Below, piece after piece: positions 1-10,099 of a DNA stretch of 64,000 nt; the first letter of the stretch is position 1; every line of letters starts with the position of its first letter. Location: the NCBI RefSeq assembly GCF_004339745.1, contig NZ_SMGP01000002.1:1612001-1676000 (forward strand), written 5' to 3'. A model generated the notes under the pieces. That model saw only the letters and a program-made list of their open reading frames with translations, did no database searches and was not told where the DNA came from. Position numbers and translations under genes: made by a program. The DNA is from Paraburkholderia sp. BL9I2N2. Lineage in GTDB: Bacteria; Pseudomonadota; Gammaproteobacteria; Burkholderiales; Burkholderiaceae.

Positions 1-1
1 T

Positions 2-334
2 CTTGCCGCCACGCCGCTCGTGCTGACCGCCCAAGGCACGAGCGTGCGGACAGTGGTCGACAGCGCTTTCGCTAACGCTCACTGCACGCCGGAGATCGCG
101 TGCGAGCCGACCTACATGATGAGCGCGGTCGCGATGGTGCGCGCGGGACTCGGCGTGACGATCCTGCCGGCGTCGGCCCGCGAAGTCAGGGCGGAGCCCG
201 AACTGATCGTGCGCGCGGTCGACGACCCCGCGTTCACTCGCCCCATCGCTCTCATCAAAAAGCGCGGCCGGACACTGCCGCCCGTGACGGAAACCTTCGT
301 TGCGATGCTGATCGAGAAACTCGCCGAAGATTGA
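2..334 (+). CDS. LysR-family regulator, C-terminal part (cut by window start)
   Basis: About 110 residues are open from the first bases to the stop at 334. They read as the second half of a LysR co-inducer-binding domain: a strand ending in PLVLTAQG, then a helix, then YMMSAVAMVRAGLGVTILP, which is the usual V-x-A-G-x-G-x-x-x-L-P stretch of these regulators, and a final helix (TETFVAMLIEKL). The DNA-binding half lies upstream of the window, so neither target nor start can be judged. It is followed by about 160 bp of non-coding DNA before the DUF2844 gene. Confidence 0.75.
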   Translation, partial: LAATPLVLTAQGTSVRTVVDSAFANAHCTPEIACEPTYMMSAVAMVRAGLGVTILPASAREVRAEPELIVRAVDDPAFTRPIALIKKRGRTLPPVTETFVAMLIEKLAED

Positions 335-492
335 ACGGCGGATGCGCGTTACCTTTCATTTTCAAACAGAGCCCGATTTCCACCATTTATCGTCTGATTT
401 AATCGAACACGCTCACGCTAATATCGGCTTCGCGCGAGTTCGAGGATAAATAACCGCTCGCGCGTATTCTCCAAAACTTCGAAAACGAAAAA

Positions 493-999
493 ATGATAAT
501 GAGTCAATTTCGAATACTCGCGGTGACCGCGGCGTCGTTTGCTCTGGCCGCTCCGGCGTATGCGGCATTGGGTGGCGCGCCGACCTATCCGGTTACGGCC
601 AGTAGCACGAGTGCAGGGGCGGCTAACCAGAATAGCGCGGCGGTGGCGCGCTTCGCCGCTAGCGGCAGTGCGGCCTCGGCGAGCTACACCGTGAGCCAGA
701 CGACGCTGCCATCGGGCACCGTGGTGAGCGAATACATCGGCGCGGGCAATACGGTCTTCGCGTTGAGCTGGGAAGGCCCGACCATGCCGCCGCTCAAAAC
801 GCTGCTCGCCACTTACTTCCCGACCTATGTCCAGGCACTCACCGATGCCCACGCCACGCAAGGCGGCGGCTACGGGCCCGCCGTCGTGCATCAGTCGGCG
901 CTGGTCGTGGAGACCGGCGGCCATATGGGCGCCTTCGTGGGCCGCGCCTATTTACCGCAAGCGCTGCCGCAAGGTGTGAGCGCTGACGACATCAAGTAA
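493..999 (+). CDS. DUF2844-family secreted protein
   Basis: A 168-residue protein with an N-terminal signal peptide (hydrophobic residues about 8-22, then AYA-ALGG as the likely cleavage site). The mature part starts with the LGGAPTYP stretch and contains SGTVVSEYI and FALSWEGP, which I recognise from the DUF2844 family common in Burkholderiales. Function is unknown. ATG codons at 493 and 499 are both possible; neither has a strong ribosome site. It lies 30 bp before a DUF3443 lipoprotein gene on the same strand. These two families usually travel together, so a shared envelope role is inferred. Confidence 0.8.
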   Translation: MIMSQFRILAVTAASFALAAPAYAALGGAPTYPVTASSTSAGAANQNSAAVARFAASGSAASASYTVSQTTLPSGTVVSEYIGAGNTVFALSWEGPTMPPLKTLLATYFPTYVQALTDAHATQGGGYGPAVVHQSALVVETGGHMGAFVGRAYLPQALPQGVSADDIK

Positions 1000-1029
1000 C
1001 TCATTAAAATCATTAGAGAGAGAACAACA

Positions 1030-2358
1030 GTGCGCAAAATCGCAAGGATTATTGCCGCGGCGCTCGGGCTCGGATTGGCACTCAATCTCGCCGGCTGCGG
1101 CGGCGGTGGCGGTGGCTCCAGCAGCAACTCCACGGCAAATGCACCGGCTGCCGCCAGCGCGCCGACGGGACCGGGCGGCACGACGTCCAATCCCCTTACC
1201 AACGACTCGACACCCAATGTACTCGCCGTCGATGCGTCTGCCGTGCCGACGCCGGCCGGCCCCGGCAACACGATGTCGGTGACGGTGAGCGGAACGGGCA
1301 TTCACAACCAGCCGATGGTCAGCGTCAAAATCTGCGCGCCCGGCTCCAACGCGACCGCGAGTTGCACGACGATTCCGAACGTGATCGTCGATACGGCATC
1401 GTTCGGGCTGCGTCTGGTTCGCTCAGCGATTCCGAATGCCACCTTCAGTGCGCTCACCGCCGAAACGGATCAGTCGAGCGGCCTGCCGCTCGCTGAATGC
1501 GCGTTGTTCGGCAGCGGCTATGCATGGGGTTCGGTGCATCTCGCGGACATCGCGCTGTCGAGCGAGATTGCACCGTCGGTGCCGATTCATGTGATCGGCG
1601 ATTCAGCGCTGACCCTTGCCGCGCCGAGCGAATGCCAGGTCGGCCGGCCACTGGCCACCGCGGCCGATCTCGGCGCGAACGGCATTCTCGGCATCGGCGT
1701 GAGCCCGACGGACTGCGGCTCGCAGTGTGCCCTGACGACGCTCTCGCAGTTCTATTACACCAATGCCGGCAATGCCACCTCGGTGCCCGTCGCAAAACAG
1801 ATCAGCAACCCGGTCGCGCGATTCCCGCAGGATAACAACGGTGTGATTCTGGAAATGGCGCAGGTGTCCGATAGCGGCAGCGCGATGGCTCAAGGCACGC
1901 TTGTGTTCGGTATCGACACGCAGGCCAATAACGTGCTGAACGGCACGGGCGCGCCGATTATCCGAACGGACCTGAAGGGCGACTTCACGTCGTCCTATGG
2001 CGGCACCACGTTCACGCAGACGTTCTTCGATTCGGGCTCGACGGTGCTGTTCTTCCCGGACACGACCATCGCGCGCGACGTGTCGTCGGGATACTACATT
2101 CCGGCTGCGACCGTGGGCCGTACCTCGACGCTGGCGGGGACCAATCCGGCGAGCGTGACACTCGGCTTCAATATCGCAAACGGCGCGACGCTGACTTTAT
2201 CGGGGAATAACGCATTCAATAATCTCGGCATCTATATGACCCGGCAGTTCGACTTCGGTTTGCCGTTCTTTTATGGCCGTCATGTGTATTACGGGATTTC
2301 GGGCCGCGCTTCTTCGGGCGGTGGCACGGGGCCATATGTGGCTTACGTTTCTAGCTAA
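1030..2358 (+). CDS. DUF3443-family lipoprotein
   Basis: A 442-residue protein starting with GTG, preceded by GAGAGA about 8 bases upstream. The N-terminus is a lipoprotein signal with lipobox LAGC (Cys about 23), followed by a glycine/serine-rich linker. The rest is a secreted domain with VDTASFGLRLVRSA and FDSGSTVLFFPD. These D-T/S-G-like motifs recall pepsin-type folds and are typical of DUF3443, but the catalytic status is unknown. It probably forms an operon with the DUF2844 gene just upstream. No function is established for the family. Confidence 0.8.
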   Translation: MRKIARIIAAALGLGLALNLAGCGGGGGGSSSNSTANAPAAASAPTGPGGTTSNPLTNDSTPNVLAVDASAVPTPAGPGNTMSVTVSGTGIHNQPMVSVKICAPGSNATASCTTIPNVIVDTASFGLRLVRSAIPNATFSALTAETDQSSGLPLAECALFGSGYAWGSVHLADIALSSEIAPSVPIHVIGDSALTLAAPSECQVGRPLATAADLGANGILGIGVSPTDCGSQCALTTLSQFYYTNAGNATSVPVAKQISNPVARFPQDNNGVILEMAQVSDSGSAMAQGTLVFGIDTQANNVLNGTGAPIIRTDLKGDFTSSYGGTTFTQTFFDSGSTVLFFPDTTIARDVSSGYYIPAATVGRTSTLAGTNPASVTLGFNIANGATLTLSGNNAFNNLGIYMTRQFDFGLPFFYGRHVYYGISGRASSGGGTGPYVAYVSS

Positions 2359-2675
2359 GTGTCGATAATCCCGCGCGGTGGTTATCGTCAATCCCGTCGA
2401 TATCCACTGTTCGCGGGACATGCAAAAGCTCGCTTGACGGAGCAGCAATCAAAACAGTGCAGATCGCACGCCTTTTTTCCGTTGCCCCGGGGGGTTCTCC
2501 AAGCGTGATCTGATCGTGACCATCGACCCGAATGGGGTGGTATCGGATGTGAGTTACGAGTCGTCCGGTATGCAGTGACAGCGGACTTGTCGGCACGCAA
2601 AAACTCGTAGGTCGGTTGATCTTCTGGTGGCAACGCTGGCAACCTAGCGAATCCCATACAGCGGAGACAACAGCG
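2359..2675. other. Intergenic stretch with a possible lipoprotein-gene remnant
   Basis: 317 bp without an intact gene. On the plus strand an open stretch from 2438 to the stop at 2576-2578 (46 codons, no good start) ends in KRDLIVTIDPNGVVSDVSYE. This resembles the last strands of small SmpA/BamE- or OmlA-like lipoproteins. It could be a decayed 3' end of such a gene. The assignment is from pattern only. Confidence 0.3.
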
Positions 2676-3495
2676 ATGGAATCCTCCACCAACCCGCACG
2701 ACGACGACCTCGAACACTTCGAAGCTCACGGCGCGGCGCCGCTGCCGGTCCCGAGCGACGAAGGCTATGCCGAGCACGAAGGCGCGCGAATCTGGTACGC
2801 GTCGTATGGCGCCGGCGCGCCGGTGATTCTGCTGCACGGCGGTCTCGGGCACAGCGGCAATTGGGGCTACCAGGTGCCCGCGCTGCTCGGCGCGGGGCAT
2901 CGCGTGGTGGTCGTCGACAGCCGCGGCCACGGCCGCAGCACTCGCGACGCGCGACCCTACCGCTACGAGCTGATGGCGTCCGACGTGCTGGCCGTCATGG
3001 ATACGCTGCAACTCGAACGCGCTGCGCTGGTGGGCTGGAGCGACGGCGCCTGCGTCGCGATGGTGTTGGGCAGCACCGCACCGCAGCGCGTGGCGGGCGT
3101 GTTCTTCTTCGGCTGCAACATGGACCCGAGCGGCACGAAAGCCGTTCGCGCCGACGCCGGTGATCGAGCGCTGCTTCAGCCGTCATGCGAAAGACTACGC
3201 GCAGCTATCGTCGACACCGGACGACTTCGAGGCGTTTGTCGGCGCGGTCAGCACGATGATGAAAACCGAGCCCAACTATTCCGCCGACGATCTGGCTCAG
3301 ATCGATGTGCCGGTCGCGATCGTGCAAAGCGAGCACGACGAATTCATCAAGCCGGAACACGCCGACTATCTCGCCCGCAGCATTCCCGGCGCGGAGTTGA
3401 TCCTGCTGCCCGGCGTGAGCCATTTCGCCCCGCTGCAACGGCCGGCGCAATTCAATCGCGCAATGCTCGATTTCCTGCGCCGGATCGCGGGTTGA
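2676..3495 (+). pseudogene. Alpha/beta hydrolase with a one-base frameshift
   Basis: The first part (ATG 2676, GGAGAC upstream) encodes an alpha/beta hydrolase fold: oxyanion region ILLHGGLGHSG, VVVVDSRGHGRS, and nucleophile elbow GWSDG (Ser). Reading then leaves frame near the AAA at 3138-3140. The rest of the protein continues in another frame (VIERCFSRHAKDYAQL, VPVAIVQSEHDEFI with the acid, LPGVSHFAPL with the catalytic His) to the stop at 3495. Removing one A from the run restores a single protein of about 272 residues (TKPFAPTPVIERC). All catalytic residues survive across the two frames, so this is either a recent loss of function or a sequencing error in a homopolymer. Confidence 0.85.
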
Positions 3496-3498
3496 TTG

Positions 3499-3525
3499 GA
3501 ACGGTGGCGCTCGCCACGGTTCTTT
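3499..3525 (+). terminator. Probable terminator after the hydrolase
   Basis: Hairpin GAAC-g-GTGGCG / CGCCAC-g-GTTC with a 2-base loop and one mismatch, followed by TTT, beginning 4 bases after the hydrolase stop. The T-run is short, so strength is uncertain. Confidence 0.45.
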
Positions 3526-3891
3526 GCCATCCGGCCCGCCCGCGCGAGGGCCGCACCGGAAACCCCTTCAATTTCACGATGCGGAACGATCACGCGCTTC
3601 GTAAAAAATCGTGGTGCGTGGCACAAAACCGGCATTTCGCAATGTCGCCCCACGTTGCACATCGCGAAACACATACGATAAGCCTTTCTTTTTGCAGGAT
3701 ATTTTTTGATAAAGCGAGGCGTCTAACAACCACTTGCGACACTACCTGCTGACGTAGACTCTTTTACAAGAGCCGGTGCTTCAGTAATCGAGCGGAGTGG
3801 GATAGGCGGAAACATAGTCTGAAGAATCCCAACCTGTGAAACGAAGCCGCCACGGCATCGCGGTTTTTAAATGGCAATTGGGAGACTAAAA
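3526..3891. other. Intergenic region
   Basis: About 365 bp with no convincing ORF. Its right half is AT-richer than the surroundings (around 3690-3730 and 3860-3890) and probably holds the promoter of the small gene at 3892. I see no repeat or RNA gene. Confidence 0.4.
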
Positions 3892-4122
3892 ATGAAAGGC
3901 TTTCGCTTCGGTTCGAATCAGGGTGCTTTCTACATTTTGCCGGGCCACGACGGCTGGGAAGCAACCTACGGCAACGAAACGCTCGGTGAATTCGCCAGCC
4001 CGCAACAGGCCGCCGACGACCTCGCACGCGGCTTGATCTGCCCGCATCTCTCGGAAGGCGACGACACGTCGACGCTGGAAATTCCAGAGAAGCTCAGCGA
4101 TTGGGAAATCGTTCACGTGTGA
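3892..4122 (+). CDS. Small conserved hypothetical protein
   Basis: A 76-residue acidic protein (MKGFRFGSNQGAFYILPGHD...). The start is chosen at 3892 because GGAG at 3881-3884 sits 7 bases upstream; the in-frame ATG at 3871 has no such site. The sequence has no signal peptide or membrane segment. It looks like a compact beta-rich fold (FYILPGHDGWEATYGNETLG) with a C-terminal acidic tail. I do not recognise a named family. It converges with icd. Confidence 0.65.
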   Translation: MKGFRFGSNQGAFYILPGHDGWEATYGNETLGEFASPQQAADDLARGLICPHLSEGDDTSTLEIPEKLSDWEIVHV

Positions 4123-4159
4123 TGGCCGGTATGGCCGCTGCTCACGTTGGAGTAAAAAC

Positions 4160-4187
4160 GACGATGGCGCTCGAAAGCGCCATCGTC
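4160..4187 (-). terminator. Terminator of icd
   Basis: Perfect 12-bp stem GACGATGGCGCT / AGCGCCATCGTC with a CGAA tetraloop. On the minus strand it is followed by GTTTTTAC, giving a factor-independent terminator about 25 bases after the icd stop. It may also stop plus-strand reading from the small upstream gene. Confidence 0.8.
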
Positions 4188-4211
4188 ATGTTTACCGCTT
4201 ACTTCTGTGCT

Positions 4212-6440
<2,229 letters not shown>

Positions 6441-6852
6441 GTTCGGTGCTTTGCTAGGTGAAGTGTTAGACAGAGCGTTGGGTGGTGCCGACCGGCGCGT
6501 TGCGGCAAAACAACAAGGCGGCGCGACGCACGGCACTACTTTCTACGGCCAGAGCGTGAGTATATGCGTGTTTTCCTCTACTCGCTGCTAAACAAACATA
6601 TCCCGGAAACACCCTCCAAGGGGCCGAGCCCCGCCGGACAAGGCTTTGGGCCGATTTCTTCTTGTCTTATGACAGATGTCTTATAGATGACTAAGGACAC
6701 GAAACAAACAGATTGTTAATGCGAATCAGATGCATTACCATTTGAGCGCAGTCGCGTTCTTACACTTCGATTACTTAACCACTCGCTTCCGATGACGTCG
6801 TTTCGCACATTTCTGGTGCGCGACGAGCGTTACTCTGTCCAATTCGAACAAC
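6441..6852. other. Divergent intergenic region between icd and the TonB receptor
   Basis: 412 bp holding promoters in both directions. It contains direct repeats TGTCTTAT at 6663 and 6677 (14 bases apart; the first is part of the palindrome TGTCTTATGACA) and a Fur-box-like palindrome at 6717-6737. No ORF with coding character was seen. Confidence 0.6.
6717..6737 (+). promoter_or_regulatory. Candidate Fur box upstream of the TonB receptor
   Basis: Perfect inverted repeat TAATGC-N9-GCATTA with centre GAATCAGAT. Its core AATGCGAATCA matches the left half of the Fur consensus AATGAGAATCATTCTCATT, and both outer arms match. It lies about 115 bases before the receptor start, where iron repression is expected. 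Confidence 0.65.
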
Positions 6853-9036
6853 ATGCAGAAATTCTTTGTCGCCGGCCGACCGGCGTTTGTGCGCGGCCAA
6901 CGCCGTACTCCCTCGCTGCTGAGCGCGGGGCTTCTGGCCAGCGTCGGTTTGACGCTTTCCACGCTGTCGACTCCGGGCTGGGCGCAGGTCGCGGCCAGCG
7001 ACGCCGCCGCGACGCTGCCGGCCGTGAGCGTTTCGGCGGCAAAAGACACCACCGTGGCGCAGGCCGACACGGTCAGCGCAGGCGCGCTGGGTTCGCGCAA
7101 GCAGGTGGACACGCCGTTTTCGACTCACGTCGTGACGAGCGACGAAGCGCAGGATCTGTTCGCGACGACCGCCAACGATCTGTACAAGTACGATCCGGCC
7201 GTGTCGGTGATCAGCGAAAACGCGATCAGCGAAAATTCGATGTTCACCGTGCGCGGCATGCCGATCGACACGCTGAACAGCATCAAGGTGGACGGCCAGA
7301 CCTTCCCGTCGTGGGATACGGACCTCTCGCTCGAACCGTTCGAGCAGGTCGAATTGCTCAAGGGCCTGTCCGGCTTCATGTATGGCTTCGGCTCGCCGGG
7401 CGGCATCGTCAACTACGTGTTGAAGCGTCCCACCAACACGCCGTACCGCAGCATCACGGTCGGCTACAGGTCGGCCGGCGTATTCAGCGAGGCCGTCGAT
7501 CTGGGCGGCCGCTTCGGCAATGACGACCGTTTCGGCTACCGCCTGAACCTCGTCAACGAAAACGGCAACACTGCCGAGGACCACGGCCACGTGCGCCGCC
7601 AGGTCGCCTCGCTCGCGTTCGACTTCCGCATTACGCCGGACCTGACGTGGAGCGCCGACGCGTTCTACCAGAAGCGCAGAACCAACGGCACGCTGTTCGG
7701 CCTGATGTTCGGCGGCGACGCCGGCGGCATTCCCGACGCAAGCAAAGTCACCCACGCGCTCACGCAACCGCAGAACTACTACGAGACCGAGATGGCCTCG
7801 TTCGGCACGGGCCTGGATTACCGCATCTCCGACAACTGGCACGCGAGCCTGAAGTACCGCTTCGCCAAGGAGAACCGCACCAACTCGGATAGCTTCCTGT
7901 TCGTTTCCGACGCCGCAGGCAACTACTCGAACACGCTCTATGCGGCCATGACGCGTTACTTCTACCAGAACGTCGACGGCATGGTGCAAGGCCATTTCAA
8001 CACGGGCAGCATCAAGCATGACGTGGTGGTGGGCGCCGGTTTCGAAACGCAGACCAGCGAATACAGCAACAGCACGGGTTGGAACGAAGGCTACTTCCTC
8101 GGCAACGGCAATCTGTACGCCAGCACCTTGCTGACCAACGACGAAGTCAGCATCGGCTCCAACCTGTACCGTCAGCAGCGCATCACGCAGGCCGCCGTGT
8201 ACGCGAGCGACACCGTGCAACTCACGTCGCGTCTGTCGGCGCTGGTCGGCGTGCGCTACACGCAATATCAGCAGCACGTGTACGACCCGAGCGGCGCGGT
8301 GTCGTCGCAATACCAGGCGGACCCGGTCACGCCGACCTTCGCGCTGATGTTCAAGACCGATCCGTACTCGACGCTGTACGCGAGCTACGTCGAGTCGCTG
8401 GAACAGGGCGGTGCCGCGTCGAACACCAACCTCAACTACCCGGACACGTTCGGCCCACTGCGCAGCAAGCAGTACGAAGTCGGCTTTAAAACCGACCACG
8501 CCAAGTGGGGCGCCAACCTCGCGCTGTTCCGCGTCGATCAGGGCTACAACTACACGAACGTCGACAACATCTTCGTGCAGGACGGCACCAAGCGCTATCA
8601 GGGCCTCGACGCGAGCGGCTGGCTTGCGCTCACCAGCGAATGGCGTGTCATGGGCGGCGTAATGTGGCTCGACACGAAGGCCATGGACGTCAACGATCCG
8701 ACCGTGGAAGGCAAGCGCATCTACGGCGCGCCGCGCTTCACCGTGACGGGCCGGATCGAATACAACCCGTCGTATCTGCGTCCGCTGACGCTGGCGTTCG
8801 GCGGCAAGTACGTCGGCAACCAGGCCGTCGACGCGCAGAACACGCAGTTCGTGCCGGCTTACACCACGTTCGACCTGAGCGGCCGCTATGAGACGAAAAT
8901 CGCCGGCAAGGACGTGACATTCCGCGCGGGGATCAACAACCTGTTCAACCGCCGTTACTGGACGACGGCGTGGGGCTACTACGTGGCGCCGTCGCCGACG
9001 CGCACCGCCGTAGCCAGCGCAACGCTGCAGTTCTAA
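6853..9036 (+). CDS. TonB-dependent siderophore receptor (second, outside the cluster)
   Basis: A 727-residue outer-membrane receptor. It has an N-terminal signal region (cleavage probably after GWAQ-VAAS), then a plug domain starting about residue 75 with FTVRGMPIDTLNSIKVDG and the QVELLKGLSGFMYGFGSPGG signature. The 22-strand barrel ends in the terminal aromatic ATLQF. No STN/secretin-like signalling extension is seen, so it should act only in transport. The plug signature and RTNGTLF/GNDDR-type barrel suggest a ferric-siderophore ligand, which cannot be named. The Fur box upstream fits iron control. The gene stops 4 bases inside the convergent LysR gene. Confidence 0.88.
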   Translation: MQKFFVAGRPAFVRGQRRTPSLLSAGLLASVGLTLSTLSTPGWAQVAASDAAATLPAVSVSAAKDTTVAQADTVSAGALGSRKQVDTPFSTHVVTSDEAQDLFATTANDLYKYDPAVSVISENAISENSMFTVRGMPIDTLNSIKVDGQTFPSWDTDLSLEPFEQVELLKGLSGFMYGFGSPGGIVNYVLKRPTNTPYRSITVGYRSAGVFSEAVDLGGRFGNDDRFGYRLNLVNENGNTAEDHGHVRRQVASLAFDFRITPDLTWSADAFYQKRRTNGTLFGLMFGGDAGGIPDASKVTHALTQPQNYYETEMASFGTGLDYRISDNWHASLKYRFAKENRTNSDSFLFVSDAAGNYSNTLYAAMTRYFYQNVDGMVQGHFNTGSIKHDVVVGAGFETQTSEYSNSTGWNEGYFLGNGNLYASTLLTNDEVSIGSNLYRQQRITQAAVYASDTVQLTSRLSALVGVRYTQYQQHVYDPSGAVSSQYQADPVTPTFALMFKTDPYSTLYASYVESLEQGGAASNTNLNYPDTFGPLRSKQYEVGFKTDHAKWGANLALFRVDQGYNYTNVDNIFVQDGTKRYQGLDASGWLALTSEWRVMGGVMWLDTKAMDVNDPTVEGKRIYGAPRFTVTGRIEYNPSYLRPLTLAFGGKYVGNQAVDAQNTQFVPAYTTFDLSGRYETKIAGKDVTFRAGINNLFNRRYWTTAWGYYVAPSPTRTAVASATLQF

Positions 9037-9971
9037 GCATCGCGTGAACTCGGGGCGCCCGCGGCGGGCGCCCCGATCATGGCGGGAATCTCCGCGACCA
9101 GCGCATCGATCGCGCAGCGGGTTTTCAGCGCCAGATAGCGACTCTTCGGCCACACCAGGTGGATCTCCTGAGCAGGCCGGAAACAATTCTCCATGACCGT
9201 CACCAGCTCGCCTGTTTGCGCATAACGGGCCAATAGCCAACTCGGCAGCCACGCGAGGCCGAAGCCGGCGAGAGCGGCATCGACAATACCCTTCATGTCG
9301 TCGAAACCGAGCTGCGGCTGAACTTGCGCGCGGTGGATTTGCCCGTCGACGTCGACCACATCCCACGGCTGCGCCGACCCTGCCCGCAAGTAGGCAATCA
9401 CGGCGTGTCCGCGCAATTCGTCGACGCTCGCCGGCGTGCCATGCCGCGCCAGATAGGCTGGCGCGGCGCCGATGCTCGCGTGCTGCATGCCGAGCTTGCG
9501 CGCGGCAAGACTCACGCTGTCCGCGAGCGGACCCACGCGCACCACGAGATCGAAACCCTCTTCGATCACGTCGACGAAGCGGTCGGTAATCGAAATGTCG
9601 ATCTTCAGTTGCGGATGTTTGCGGGCGAGGCCGAGCAGCACGGGCGCCACGCAGTAATGACCGAAAGCCTGCGGCACGCTCACGCGCAATCGGCCTTTGG
9701 GCTCGCGTCGTCCAGAGTCCAGATCGGCTTCCGCGGCTTCGAGTTCGGCCAGCGCGCGCACGCAGCGGTCGTAGTAAGCCTGGCCGTCTTCGGTGAGGCT
9801 CTGGCTGCGCGTCGTCCGATTGAGCAGGCGCACGCCGAGACGCTTCTCCAACCGCACGATCACTTTGCCGACCGCCGAGCGCGTCAGGTTCATCCGTTCC
9901 GCCGCGAGCGCGAAACTGCCCGTTTCGACCACGCGCACGAACGTCGTCACACCATCGAGGATGTCGCTCAT
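9033..9971 (-). CDS. LysR-family regulator of the adjacent exporter
   Basis: A 312-residue LysR regulator. Residues 1-60 hold the winged helix-turn-helix (FVRVVETGSFALAAERMNLT, then SAVGKVIVRLEKRLGVRLL). Residues 90-300 hold the effector domain (KGRLRVSVPQAFGHY, FDLVVRVG, GFGLAWLPSWL). MSDILDG at 9971 is preferred as start; an upstream ATG at 9995 in the same frame is possible. It diverges from the MFS gene at 10100 with 128 bp between, the standard layout of a LysR regulator and its target. Its inducer is unknown. Confidence 0.85.
   Translation of the reverse strand: MSDILDGVTTFVRVVETGSFALAAERMNLTRSAVGKVIVRLEKRLGVRLLNRTTRSQSLTEDGQAYYDRCVRALAELEAAEADLDSGRREPKGRLRVSVPQAFGHYCVAPVLLGLARKHPQLKIDISITDRFVDVIEEGFDLVVRVGPLADSVSLAARKLGMQHASIGAAPAYLARHGTPASVDELRGHAVIAYLRAGSAQPWDVVDVDGQIHRAQVQPQLGFDDMKGIVDAALAGFGLAWLPSWLLARYAQTGELVTVMENCFRPAQEIHLVWPKSRYLALKTRCAIDALVAEIPAMIGAPAAGAPSSRDA
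9051..9075. other. GC-rich hairpin in the receptor/LysR overlap
   Basis: Perfect 11-bp inverted repeat CGGGGCGCCCG / CGGGCGCCCCG with a 3-base loop, 15 bases after the TonB-receptor stop and inside the last codons of the convergent LysR gene. There is no T-run. It could stall or stabilise both convergent transcripts. Confidence 0.4.
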
Positions 9972-9989
9972 ACCCTTTGCCTTATTGGT

Positions 9990-10045
9990 TCCCACTGAGA
10001 CACATTTCTGGGACTTTCATGCGTCAATGGGGACATAGATTCCCC
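9990..10045. promoter_or_regulatory. Candidate LysR operator in the LysR/MFS intergenic region
   Basis: Two inverted repeats follow one another: TCCCA (9990) with TGGGA (10009), and GGGGA (10029) with TCCCC (10041). All four half-sites share a T/GCCC-A/GGG-type core. This spacing and position between divergent genes suit a LysR tetramer. The reading is by pattern only. Confidence 0.4.
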
Positions 10046-10099
10046 CTATATTACACAGTCCGTGGTGGGCAAGCCCATCGACTAACCAGGTGAAATTTC

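Noticed and set aside
6775..9366. An 863-codon minus-strand frame opposite the first TonB receptor
   Set aside because: Low-complexity Arg/Val/Gly-rich translation typical of an antisense shadow in GC-rich DNA; the plus strand encodes a complete receptor.
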